Source: an uncultured Ruminococcus sp. (lineage in GTDB: Bacteria > Bacillota > Clostridia > Oscillospirales > Ruminococcaceae). From it: a DNA stretch of 48,076 nt. This document shows positions 34,999 to 42,371 of this stretch, one piece after another. Made by a program: the position numbers and the translations under genes. Where the stretch lies: positions 1-48,076 of the forward strand of contig CAMKMD010000027.1 of the NCBI GenBank assembly GCA_946413815.1. Direction: 5' to 3'. The notes under the pieces are model-generated. The model was not told the DNA's origin and did not search any database. It saw nothing but the letters and a program-made list of their open reading frames with translations. The first letter of the stretch is position 1; the number at the start of each line of letters is the position of its first letter.

Positions 34999-37124
34999 TG
35001 AAGATCGGTTTTGATTTACGTTCGCTGGTAAGAGATACGGAGAATGTGACCTTAGACGACACTGCCCTCATCAGGGAGCTTTTTGCCCCTCTCGGGAGCT
35101 CCGGAAATGAATTGTTCGTCTTCTTTCCATCGGGACTTGACATGAAAGAAGCGGGAAAGTACAAGACAGGGTTCCTCAGGAAATGCAGTACGGATGGAGT
35201 ACCGGCTTTCCGTTTCGCCTGTATTGAAAAGGACGATATAGCAGGTGCAGCAGACCGTAATCATATCGATATATTCGTAACACCCGCGGAGCAGATCTGT
35301 GAAAGCCTTGATAATTTCACCGACAGCGTCTGTTCATCCGGAAAGAGCACAAAGGAGATACTTGACTGCATAAATGCCCTTATAGAGAAGAACAGAGAGC
35401 CTGTCATTCCAGAAGATTCAGAGCCTTCAGGTCTTCCCTCTGAGGACAGGTTATGGATGAAGTATTACCGCAAGGGAGACCTCAGATGGAAGGACAAAGA
35501 TCTTTCCCCATATGAAAGAATAGTCGTTTCCAATCAGGACTGGCATGATGAGTATGCCATGGAGTACTTCGGCAAAAAGATCACCTACGGTGAATTCTTC
35601 CGCCGTGTGGAAGCTCTTTCTGATGTAATGTATGCAGACGGCATCCGCAAGGGTATGCGTGTGCCTCTCATATTTGCGAATACTCCGGAGGCTGTCATCA
35701 TAGTATATGCCCTCTTCAGACTCAAAGCCACGATAGCTCCCATATTTCCGATGTCAACACCGGAGGATATGCGGGATAAGATCAGTCACATCTGTGAGCA
35801 CAACAGGGCTGCGGGTTTTCCTTCTACAAAGATATTCATGTCTGATATCGTATGTGATCGTTTCAAAGATATCTTTCCGGCAGATGTGCAGAGGGTAGTT
35901 GTGTCCATATCTGATTCCATGCCCGGGCTGACTGCTTTTGCATTCAGAAAGTTCATTGCTCCGAAGAAGGGGATAAGTGTACCTGAGTATACAGCGGATA
36001 TGATACTTTTCAGTGAGTATGAAGCGAGAAAGGCACCGCATATCGAAGTTGACACATCCTACGACAAGAGCTATCCGGCGATAAAGCTTTTCACAGGTTG
36101 AACTGTCAGACCTAAGGGAGTGCTGCTCTCCGAGGAGAATCTTGAATATGCGTCAAAGCAGTTCTACAACGACAGATACGCGTTCAGACGCGGAGACAAA
36201 ATAGCTGCCTTTCTGCCGCTGAATCATGCCTTCGGCCTTATCATAGGCACACACGTTGCGGTTTCTCTCGGAGTGGAGCTTGACGTGATCCTCAAAGTAG
36301 ACCTTGAAAGACTTGACAAGCTTTTCCTGCGGGCAAGGGACAACCTTTTCGGAGGCGTTCCCAATATGTTCCCGGCAATCCGCAATAATCCCCGTTTCAG
36401 GAATGCAGATCTTTCACACGTAAAGTATATCCTGTCAGGCGGTGCAATGATCGACAGTGCAGAAAGAGAGCGTACAACCGAGTTTTTCAGGGCGCATAAT
36501 TCCAGGGCAGAAGTGCATGACGGGTATGGAATGACTGAGTCAGGCGGAGTGATCTTTGACGGTATACCGAATTTCAGTGCGGACGTTAAGATATGCGGTG
36601 CCGGAACCGAGAACGAGCTGGGATATGAGGAACTCGGAGAGCTTTGTCTCTCAGGGCCGCAGATGATGATGGGCTATGACGATCCGGATCTCAACAAGAA
36701 TGTTCTCAGACTTCATGCCGACGGAAAGCTATGGCTGCACACCGGCGATAACGCCATGATACACAGGAACGGCAGAGTTGAGATAATCGGACGTGTTGAC
36801 AGGATGATCAAATCGAGCGGTGAACAGATAATCCTCGATGGGATCGAGGAGTTGATAAATAAACTTCCTTTTGTTGAGAGAAGTGCGGTAGTAAAGCGCA
36901 GTGACCCGCTGAGGGGTTATGTGCCTGTAGCTTATGTGAAACTGACTCCCGGGTATGAATGGACAAGCAAGGAGGAGGCAGCTGTCATGAAGCTGTACGA
37001 GGATAAGCTTGCCGCCTACGCTCATCCGAGAAAGACAAGCGTTATAGAGGAGTTCCCCGTCACAGCAGTGGGAAAGGTGGATTTCCGAGCTCTTGAAAGA
37101 ATGGCAGAGGAAGAAAACAAGTAA
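34998..37124 (+). pseudogene. AMP-dependent acyl ligase interrupted by in-frame TGA
   Basis: One reading frame of 708 sense codons with a TGA at 36099-36101 (codon 368). Before it, residues 1-150 form an unusual N-terminal extension (KIGFDLRSLVRD, resembling a degenerate HAD strand), then the N-terminal ligase lobe. After it, the frame resumes with TVRPKGVLLSEENL, LSGGAMID, YGMTES, HTGDNAMI and VGKVDF, the normal ANL order. The TGA falls exactly in the A3 ATP-binding loop, at the first Thr/Ser of the SGTTG consensus. The next glycine of that motif is Val. The simplest reading is a nonsense mutation, for example from TCA. Readthrough would restore the enzyme. It is the distal gene of the locus and is followed by a terminator. 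An AAAGGAA ribosome binding site precedes the ATG at 34998. A second ATG at 36120 has no good ribosome binding site. Confidence 0.82.
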
Positions 37125-37161
37125 GAGTCCTCCGAGTATCGATATCGGAAGAGGATAAAAA

Positions 37162-37195
37162 AATAGAAGCTCCCCATAACTGGGGAGCTTTCTTT
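37162..37195. terminator. Bidirectional terminator
   Basis: Stem AAGCTCCCCA / TGGGGAGCTT (37167-37190), with a TTTCTTT tail on the plus side and a TATTTTTTT run on the minus side. It serves the ligase operon and the convergent membrane-protein gene. Confidence 0.85.
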
Positions 37196-37611
37196 CAGTC
37201 GGCCTTTCTCCGTTTCAGTGATACCAGACCCTTGATAAGCCAGAAAATCACAGTAACTGCAAGGGGCATGGTGAACAGCAGAAAGATGATGGCTGCCCCG
37301 AGACCACTGAACATCTCGCCTGAATGCCGCTCAGCTTCCGAACTGATAAATGATAAGCCTGTCAGTCCGGCGCAGGTGAGGGTAAGCACCGTATGAAAAT
37401 GGTTCTTCTTACTGAAGCAGCTGACGATCAGCCAGACAATATGACCGGCCGCTGATGCGGAAACCATGACTGTTATCCACAATATCGGTAACATGGGAAA
37501 ATCGAGAAGACTGTCTGTGCCTGCTGTGATCAGTATCAGTATTGCTATGACGCTCACTATTATAAGTGTAGTTGTCCTTGTAACATCTTCATGTCTGATA
37601 TATTTTTGCAT
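37195..37611 (-). CDS. Hypothetical four-helix membrane protein
   Basis: A 138-residue protein with four hydrophobic segments (LIIVSVIAILILITAG, FPMLPILWITVMVSASAAGHIVWLIV, a central VLTLTCAGLTGLSFI, IIFLLFTMPLAVTVIFWLI) and a basic C-terminal tail KRRK. No family is recognised. GGAGG lies about eight bases before the ATG. It has its own promoter and shares a terminator with the convergent ligase gene. Confidence 0.72.
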   Translation of the reverse strand: MQKYIRHEDVTRTTTLIIVSVIAILILITAGTDSLLDFPMLPILWITVMVSASAAGHIVWLIVSCFSKKNHFHTVLTLTCAGLTGLSFISSEAERHSGEMFSGLGAAIIFLLFTMPLAVTVIFWLIKGLVSLKRRKAD

Positions 37612-37653
37612 ACATTACACCTCCATGATGCAGTGGTATTTCTCTCTGATATC

Positions 37654-37681
37654 ATTATAGAGCATATGACCGCATTGTAAA
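37654..37681 (-). promoter_or_regulatory. Promoter of the small membrane protein
   Basis: On the minus strand TTTACA (37676-37681), 16 bases, TATAAT (37654-37659). Confidence 0.6.
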
Positions 37682-37980
37682 AGATGCTGTATGTCATTTG
37701 TCCGGTGACATTTGTAACTGTACTTCATGCCTTAGCTTTTGGAGAACAACGTGTTTCGTACCCCTCAGCGCTGAATACAGCCGTGCATTCACAGCCGGGA
37801 TCGAACGGAATAATTCAGGCAGATAAAGCGGAACAGGACAGGTCACCGCCCGACGCATCCGGGAGGGCATTACAGGAGGATAGCTGAATAAAGGTATGCT
37901 GACGAAAGAATGGTATATAGGAAAAAATGCTCATTATGGTATGGGATTATAAATTAAAAAATAAAAATATATATTTTCTG
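37682..37980. other. Intergenic spacer before tRNA-Trp
   Basis: About 300 bases between the small membrane gene's promoter and the tRNA promoter. A 67-codon plus-strand ORF here has no ribosome binding site and no recognisable family. No other element is seen. Confidence 0.5.
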
Positions 37981-38009
37981 TTGACAAAGAGCTTTCATTG
38001 TGATATAAT
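37981..38009 (+). promoter_or_regulatory. Perfect sigma-A promoter of tRNA-Trp
   Basis: TTGACA (37981-37986), 17 bases, TATAAT (38004-38009), 21 bases before the mature tRNA 5' end. Confidence 0.85.
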
Positions 38010-38030
38010 AAATAACGTTGTGAGAGAGAT

Positions 38031-38106
38031 AGGGGTATAGCTCAGTTGGTAGAGCAGCGGTCTCCAAAACCGCGTGCCGAGGGTTCAAGTCCTTCTGCCC
38101 CTGCCA
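38031..38106 (+). tRNA. tRNA-Trp (CCA)
   Basis: A full cloverleaf of 76 bases. The acceptor AGGGGTA pairs with TGCCCCT, the D arm is TAGCTCAGTTGGTAGAGC, the anticodon stem GCGGT/ACCGC encloses CTCCAAA (anticodon CCA, tryptophan), the T loop is GTTCAAG, and the 3' CCA is encoded. It marks the left edge of the accessory region. Confidence 0.95.
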
Positions 38107-38113
38107 GAACGAT

Positions 38114-38157
38114 AAAGCCTGTATTTCGAGAAAAACACCGAAATACAGGCTTTTCTC
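38114..38157 (+). terminator. Terminator of tRNA-Trp
   Basis: A 15-bp perfect stem AAAGCCTGTATTTCG/CGAAATACAGGCTTT with a 10-base loop, ending in TTTTCT. Confidence 0.88.
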
Positions 38158-38197
38158 TTACCTGTAGAAAACAGTTTAAACTGCAAATATGCAGTTG

Positions 38198-38250
38198 CGT
38201 GTGACGAATTTACAGTCGAAAATCACACGAAATCACACGAAAATCACACG
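38198..38250. repeat. Iteron-like 10-bp direct repeats
   Basis: Three copies of AAATCACACG at 38220-38229, 38230-38239 and 38241-38250 are phased at 10-11 bp, one helical turn. An inverted core copy CGTGTGA lies just upstream at 38198-38204. They sit 114 bases downstream of the tRNA. The spacing suggests cooperative protein binding, for example recombinase arm sites or a plasmid-type iteron, but no matching protein gene is adjacent. Confidence 0.6.
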
Positions 38251-38282
38251 ACATTTACGGTGGTACAATGCTTATTAAAGAA

Positions 38283-38305
38283 CCAGCTCCCGTTAGGGAG
38301 CTGAT
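38283..38305 (-). terminator. Terminator of the 129-codon gene
   Basis: AGCTCCC-GTTA-GGGAGCT core (38285-38302), extendable to 13 pairs with a G-U on the minus-strand RNA. The downstream T tract is short (TTCTTT). Confidence 0.6.
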
Positions 38306-38337
38306 TCTATTTAAAAATATTTATTAACAAAAAGTTT

Positions 38338-38727
38338 TCAATGAATGTTACCGTTGCTATACTCCTCCAAGAATTCAGCTGCACTGATACCGCCTTTCAC
38401 AAGATGGCTGAATCTTATCAATTCTTTGGGACATTCATCAAGTTCTGCTGTTGTGGCTGATTCGATTCGGAGTAGCGAAAAGTCCCTTTGGATAAATACA
38501 CCGCCGCTGGAATGACAAGCGTTCTTTTCAAATACTACACACCTTACGGTCATATCGTTCATATCAAGATCTGTGGTTTTTATAGGACTTCTGTTATCCT
38601 CAACGACGACAGCAAATGTATTGTCATAAGTGAATACAACAACATCACCGGTTGCGTATCGATGCGGTATCCAAGCATATGCACCATATAAACTCCAGCC
38701 TATTCTGTCGTTACATAGATTCCACAA
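38338..38727 (-). pseudogene. Unrecognised protein lacking a proper start (5' truncated)
   Basis: A 129-codon frame from a TTG at 38727 with no ribosome binding site. The frame actually stays open for about 48 more codons upstream, to near 38875, and contains plausible protein sequence (ENEFCIVKARINEFENVTD). It has no ATG or GTG there and runs into the opposite-strand ProX fragment. The protein is soluble, with a beta-rich middle (TGDVVVFTYDNTFAVVVEDN), and no family is recognised. The likeliest explanation is loss of the 5' end at a recombination junction near 38830-38850. Confidence 0.5.
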
Positions 38728-38826
38728 ATCATAAGGCTCACCATTTTCATTGATAAGTGCTGTTATATCTGTAACATTTTCAAATTCATTTATTCTCGCT
38801 TTTACTATACAAAACTCATTTTCGTA

Positions 38827-39126
38827 ATGATTCTTCTTTACTTCCTGACCTCGCAGCTGAACTGTGCTCGCCTTTCATTTGCGGAAGCTGATAAGATGCA
38901 GGAGTATCTGCATACTATACCCGGCTCTGTATCAGCGCTGGAGCTTATATTCGATACCGATAGCAACATTCAGCTCATCATTGATAAAGACCTGATGAAG
39001 GATGAATATATCTGTGGACATCCAGGAATCAATACTTCAACTGTACGCCTGCTCCGTGACGATATGCTCAAATATGTTCGTGAAGCCATGCATGAGCCAA
39101 CATTTATAGATCTGCCGGTAGAATAA
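38827..39126 (+). pseudogene. C-terminal fragment of a prolyl-tRNA editing (YbaK/ProX) protein
   Basis: A 99-codon frame matching the second half of ProX-type Cys/Ala-tRNA-Pro deacylases: RLSFAEADKMQEYL, the PGSVSALEL block, LIIDKDLMKDEYICGHPGINT and the closing FIDLPVE. Complete family members have about 160-180 residues and need the N-terminal half for the pocket. Here the first 75 or so residues are missing, replaced by sequence that is open on the opposite strand. The ATG at 38827 has no clear ribosome binding site. I read it as a decayed gene. Confidence 0.7.
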
Positions 39127-39206
39127 AATATTGGACCGTCCTTCTGGACAGCTATTATTTCATGAGAAAAATATATTGAATTTATACTTTTTGTGCAAAA
39201 CTACCT

Positions 39207-39235
39207 TTGCATTTTTCTTTTAAGAGTGCTATAAT
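39207..39235 (+). promoter_or_regulatory. Promoter of carD leader L1
   Basis: TTGCAT (39207-39212), 17 bases, TATAAT (39230-39235). Transcription would begin at about 39242, immediately at the leader hairpin. Confidence 0.7.
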
Positions 39236-39244
39236 AAAATAAAA

Positions 39245-39300
39245 GAACGTGTAGCAGTTACTGCGTAAGTCCAGTTACTTGCTTAACGTTCTATTTTTTT
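39245..39300 (+). promoter_or_regulatory. Leader hairpin L1 ahead of carD
   Basis: GAACGT (39245-39250) pairs with ACGTTC (39286-39291), with an inner stem around the eight-base loop CGTAAGTC (39264-39271). Seven T residues (39294-39300) and the carD ribosome binding site follow at once. This is a terminator-like leader at the very start of the transcript. It shares its loop with L2 (39869-39920) and, with an insertion, L3 (40198-40243). Confidence 0.65.
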
Positions 39301-39314
39301 ATGAGGTGATACTT

Positions 39315-39811
39315 ATGTATAGCATAGGCGATATGGTAATGTACGGCTCATTCGGTATATGTAAGGTCACAGCGATAGAAAAGCGTGATCTTACAGGAGA
39401 AGAACAGGAATATTATATTCTTAAACATATAAACTCTGATAAAAACATTTTCTATGTACCGACCAATAACGACACGGCTCTCAGCAAGATGCACCCGATA
39501 TGCTCAAAGGCTGAGGTCGATGAGCTGATCTCCCACATGAACTCTGAGGGGCTTATATGGATTGACAACGACATCAAGCGCAAGGAAGAATACAGCCGCA
39601 TTATTAAAGATGCCGACAGGCATGAGATCATAAGGCTTATCAAAACGCTGTACCTTCGCCGTAAGGAGCTTGCCGAAAGCGGGAAAAAGCTCCGTTCCAC
39701 GGACGAGAATTATCTTAGCCTTGCAGAAATATGCTCTTTGAGGAGTTTGCCTACGCTCTTGATATCGACAAAAGCGAAGTTGTTGAATATATCGAAAAGC
39801 ATATCGCATGA
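39315..39811 (+). pseudogene. CarD-family regulator with a one-base frameshift
   Basis: The N-terminal CarD/CdnL RNA-polymerase-interaction domain starts at the ATG at 39315 (AGGTG six bases upstream) with YSIGDMVMYGSFGICKV, and the helical middle ends DENYLSLAE. There the zero frame degenerates. The expected C terminus, MLFEEFAYALDIDKSEVVEY, continues in another frame from 39731 and ends with TGA at 39809-39811. One base is missing around the AAA run at 39726-39731. CarD proteins stabilise RNA polymerase open complexes. Without the frameshift the length would be about 165 residues, as expected. A sequencing error or natural slippage on the A run are alternatives to inactivation. Confidence 0.82.
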
Positions 39812-39831
39812 AATTTGTGAAAAAACACAAT

Positions 39832-39860
39832 TTGAAAAATGCTGTAAAATTTGATATAAT
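39832..39860 (+). promoter_or_regulatory. Promoter of leader L2
   Basis: TTGAAA (39832-39837), 17 bases, TATAAT (39855-39860). The predicted start is at or just before the L2 hairpin. Confidence 0.7.
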
Positions 39861-39868
39861 TAGTACAT

Positions 39869-39920
39869 AACGAGTAGCAATTCTGCGTAAGTCCGGTTAT
39901 TGCTGCTCGTTTTATTTTTT
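39869..39920 (+). promoter_or_regulatory. Leader hairpin L2 ahead of the 79-residue gene
   Basis: AACGAG-T-AGCAAT pairs with ATTGCT-G-CTCGTT (39869-39911), enclosing the loop CGTAAGTC (39886-39893), identical to L1. TTATTTTTT follows, then TGGAGG. It could also terminate upstream carD transcripts. Confidence 0.65.
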
Positions 39921-39936
39921 ATGGAGGTAGATCATA

Positions 39937-40176
39937 ATGAAAAGAATCAAAGAAGCGTGTATCTGCCAGACACTTCATTTTATGCTCAAGGAAGATGTCG
40001 GTCATGACTATGCGGTAAGGGTCGTTCAGGAGGAGATCAAAAAATACAAGGAAAGCCTTGATAAAAACAAGACTAAGTACAAGATCGTTGAGGAAACAGA
40101 ACAGCCTGACGGTTCAGTCATCATGAAGATCATCAAGCAGTACAACACTGCTCCTGTCGGCTCTTATCTCGACTGA
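39937..40176 (+). CDS. Small hypothetical protein
   Basis: A 79-residue charged protein. The first half is helical (KEDVGHDYAVRVVQEEIKKYKESLDKNK) and the second half is a predicted beta hairpin (KYKIVEETEQPDGSVIMKIIKQYN). No family is recognised. It has a strong ribosome binding site (TGGAGG), its own promoter and leader L2, so it is probably a real gene. It lies between carD and the MATE gene, all three preceded by related leaders. Confidence 0.65.
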   Translation: MKRIKEACICQTLHFMLKEDVGHDYAVRVVQEEIKKYKESLDKNKTKYKIVEETEQPDGSVIMKIIKQYNTAPVGSYLD

Positions 40177-40197
40177 TACAATTTCATATCATCAAAA

Positions 40198-40243
40198 ACA
40201 GCGTGTGGCGTAAGCATAAATCCAGCTTCCAGCCACACGCTGT
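40198..40243 (+). promoter_or_regulatory. Leader hairpin L3 ahead of the MATE gene
   Basis: A 12-bp perfect stem ACAGCGTGTGGC/GCCACACGCTGT encloses a 22-base loop beginning GTAAG and containing TCCAG. Aligned with L1 and L2, the loop reads GCGTAAG-(6 extra bases)-TCCAG. ATTTATT and AGGAGG follow directly. No separate promoter is evident, so it may lie between cistrons. Confidence 0.6.
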
Positions 40244-40263
40244 ATTTATTAGGAGGAAATCAA

Positions 40264-41727
40264 ATGGAACAAACCGCAAATCAATTCTTAGGGCGTGAGC
40301 CTGTCGGCAAACTGATGAAAAAGTACGCCGTGCCGTGCATCATTTCTCTGCAGGTGGGGGCACTCTATAACATCGTTGACCAGATATTCATCGCCAACGC
40401 AAGCTATCTCGGCTCGTATGGAAACGCCGCCAATACTGTTGTATTTCCGCTTACTGTCATAGCTCTTGCAATAGCTGTTATGATCGGTGACGGATGCTGT
40501 GCCTTCGTGAGTCTGAGTCTCGGAAAGGGCGAACCGGACAAGGCAAGGAAAAGCGTCGGCAGCTCCGTCCTTATGACGATCATGAGCAGCCTGATCCTTT
40601 GTGCCGTGTACATGATATTCAGCGACGGCATCATCGCAATGTTCGGCGGTACGGTCAATGAAGAAACATTCCGCCACTCAAAGGAATACTTCTTCTATAT
40701 CTCGCTCGGTATTCCGTTCTATATGTTCGGTCAGGCTATGAACCCTGTTATCCGTGCGGACGGCAGTCCGAAGTTTGCCATGATCTCAACGCTTGCAGGT
40801 GCGGTACTGAATATGATACTTGATCCAATACTCATTTTTGTTTTCAGGTGGGGTATGATGGGGGCATCAGTCGCAACTGTCATCGGACAGATCGTTACGG
40901 CGGTGCTTGCGATATGGTATCTCTGCAATATGAAGCTCGTAAAGCCTGAAAAGGCTGATTTCAAGCCCGAAAGTGCAATTATCCGCAAAACGCTGACACT
41001 CGGTCTAACCAGTTTTCTCTCGCAGATCTCTCTTGTGGCAGCAATGGCAGCGATCAATAATATGATACGAAAATACGGTGCAATGGATGCTGTTTTCGGG
41101 CAGGAGCAGTATGCACAGATACCTATGGCGGTAGTCGGCATCGTAATGAAGTTCTTCCAGATCGTCATTTCGATCGTGGTAGGTATGGCGGCAGGCTGTA
41201 TCCCGATAGTCGGCTTCAATATGGGCGCAGGGCTGAAAAGCCGAGTGCGTGAGCTGTTCAAAAAACTGCTGACAGCAGAAGCAAGTGTCGGTGCGGTCGC
41301 CCTGATCTTTGTAGAGTTCTTTCCGAAACAGCTTATCGGCATATTCGGTGCGGCGAACGAAAGCAGCTATTACACCGATTTTGCGATACACGCATTCCGC
41401 ATCTATCTCTGTATGATGATATTCGCCTGCGTGAACAAGGCTTGCTTTATCTTCCTGCAAGCTATGGGGAAGGCTGTGGAATCTACTGCACTTTCGATGA
41501 TACGGGAGATCGTGTTTGGAGTTGGCTTTGCTGTGATTCTGCCTCGTTTCTTCGGACTTGATGGCGTCCTTTACTCCATGCCTGTGTCTGATATTCTGAC
41601 CTTTGCGGTCGCTTTGTTCCTGATAATCCGGACATATAAACAGCTCAGCAGAGGTAAAAGAGAACAGCATGTAAAGCTTCTGCATAAGCAACATATAATC
41701 ATAGCAAATAGAGAACATTATAGCTGA
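40264..41727 (+). CDS. MATE-family multidrug/cation exporter
   Basis: A 487-residue membrane protein with twelve predicted helices and the MATE hallmarks: an N-terminal PVGKLMKKYAVPCIIS entry, MIGDGCCAFVSLSLGKG in the first half and GMAAGCIPIVGFNMGAG at the equivalent place in the second half. It exports drugs or metabolites in exchange for sodium or protons. AGGAGG lies seven to eight bases before the ATG. Just upstream is leader hairpin L3, suggesting attenuation. The last 20 residues (after KREQ) look like unrelated tail sequence, perhaps read into flanking DNA after loss of the original stop. Confidence 0.92.
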   Translation: MEQTANQFLGREPVGKLMKKYAVPCIISLQVGALYNIVDQIFIANASYLGSYGNAANTVVFPLTVIALAIAVMIGDGCCAFVSLSLGKGEPDKARKSVGSSVLMTIMSSLILCAVYMIFSDGIIAMFGGTVNEETFRHSKEYFFYISLGIPFYMFGQAMNPVIRADGSPKFAMISTLAGAVLNMILDPILIFVFRWGMMGASVATVIGQIVTAVLAIWYLCNMKLVKPEKADFKPESAIIRKTLTLGLTSFLSQISLVAAMAAINNMIRKYGAMDAVFGQEQYAQIPMAVVGIVMKFFQIVISIVVGMAAGCIPIVGFNMGAGLKSRVRELFKKLLTAEASVGAVALIFVEFFPKQLIGIFGAANESSYYTDFAIHAFRIYLCMMIFACVNKACFIFLQAMGKAVESTALSMIREIVFGVGFAVILPRFFGLDGVLYSMPVSDILTFAVALFLIIRTYKQLSRGKREQHVKLLHKQHIIIANREHYS

Positions 41728-42053
41728 CTATTTTGGCTATTGAAAAAACTGACACTATCATTGAAAATAGTATAGCGGTACGCTATTGGCAGGGAGCCGT
41801 TAACGACTTGCGTCGTTCATATATCATTGAAATTAAGCTAGATAAGCATGATTATCAATATTTCAATAATCGAAAGAGAACAGCTATAGGAGAAATGAAT
41901 TTCAATCAGATTAATATTATTCCCCGCAATTATTCCACACGAAAAATTTTAAATGCATTTTTGCGGTCGCATGTGAAGAAAAGCAGTTGTTTTTCAAACG
42001 CTTTCATGCAGAATGCACACAACTAAAAGGCAGTATAACGATAGGAAAAGAAG

Positions 42054-42082
42054 ACAGCTCCCGTCAGGGAGCTGTTGTTTTT
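42054..42082 (+). terminator. Terminator downstream of the MATE gene
   Basis: ACAGCTCCC (42054-42062) pairs with GGGAGCTGT (42067-42075), followed by TGTTTTT. Its core is the same as the hairpin at 38285-38302. Confidence 0.8.
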
Positions 42083-42111
42083 GTAAGTAATAAATTTATT
42101 GCTTCCACTCC

Positions 42112-42165
42112 GACTATATGGAGTTCCGGTTCAAATCAGGTGTGAAGATCAGCATTGAAAAGTGA
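42112..42165 (+). pseudogene. Possible C-terminal tail of a large serine recombinase
   Basis: Eighteen codons reading DYMEFRFKSGVKISIEK and ending in TGA. Large serine recombinases of Firmicutes mobile elements often end in a strand of this kind (hydrophobic-F-x-F-K-x-G). The match is short and made from memory. Nothing recognisable precedes it. Confidence 0.25.
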
Positions 42166-42246
42166 ACAGATGACTTCTGCTTGAAACAATGCAAAGAGTT
42201 TTGTATATTAAGCGCATAACAACCTTTGATTTTTATGCAATCCCCC

Positions 42247-42330
42247 AAAGTTGTAATATAGCTATTGACAACTTAGCGTAAGAATGATATACTGATATCA
42301 GAAAGTTGAAACTAAATATGTTACAACTTT
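42247..42330 (+). promoter_or_regulatory. Promoter and palindromic operator of the YwnB/YwnA-like pair
   Basis: TTGACA (42265-42270), 17 bases, TATACT (42288-42293). AAGTTGT (42248-42254) and ACAACTT (42268-42274) form a palindrome overlapping the -35. A further ACAACTT lies at 42323-42329, so AAAGTTGTAA and its exact complement (42321-42330) flank the whole promoter. The Rrf2-type regulator encoded downstream is the natural candidate to bind here. Confidence 0.6.
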
Positions 42331-42371
42331 ACAAATCACCAAAATCATGTTATAATCAGGAGGTACTTATT

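Larger units (their letters stand above)
41728..42371. other. Intergenic region with recombinase remnant and YwnB promoter
   Basis: About 640 bases without an intact gene. The first 330 bases are AT-rich and can be read as a 97-codon ORF from TTG with no ribosome binding site. After that come a terminator (42054-42082), a possible recombinase tail (42112-42165), and a promoter with palindromic half-sites (42247-42330). Confidence 0.55.

Noticed and set aside
36099..36101. Selenocysteine at the in-frame TGA
   Set aside because: ANL ligases do not use selenocysteine in the A3 loop, no following hairpin of the bacterial SECIS type stands out, and the family consensus there is Ser or Thr.
41733..42026. 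A 97-codon ORF from TTG
   Set aside because: No ribosome binding site, AT-rich with no recognisable family, directly after the MATE stop. Could be a decayed remnant at most.
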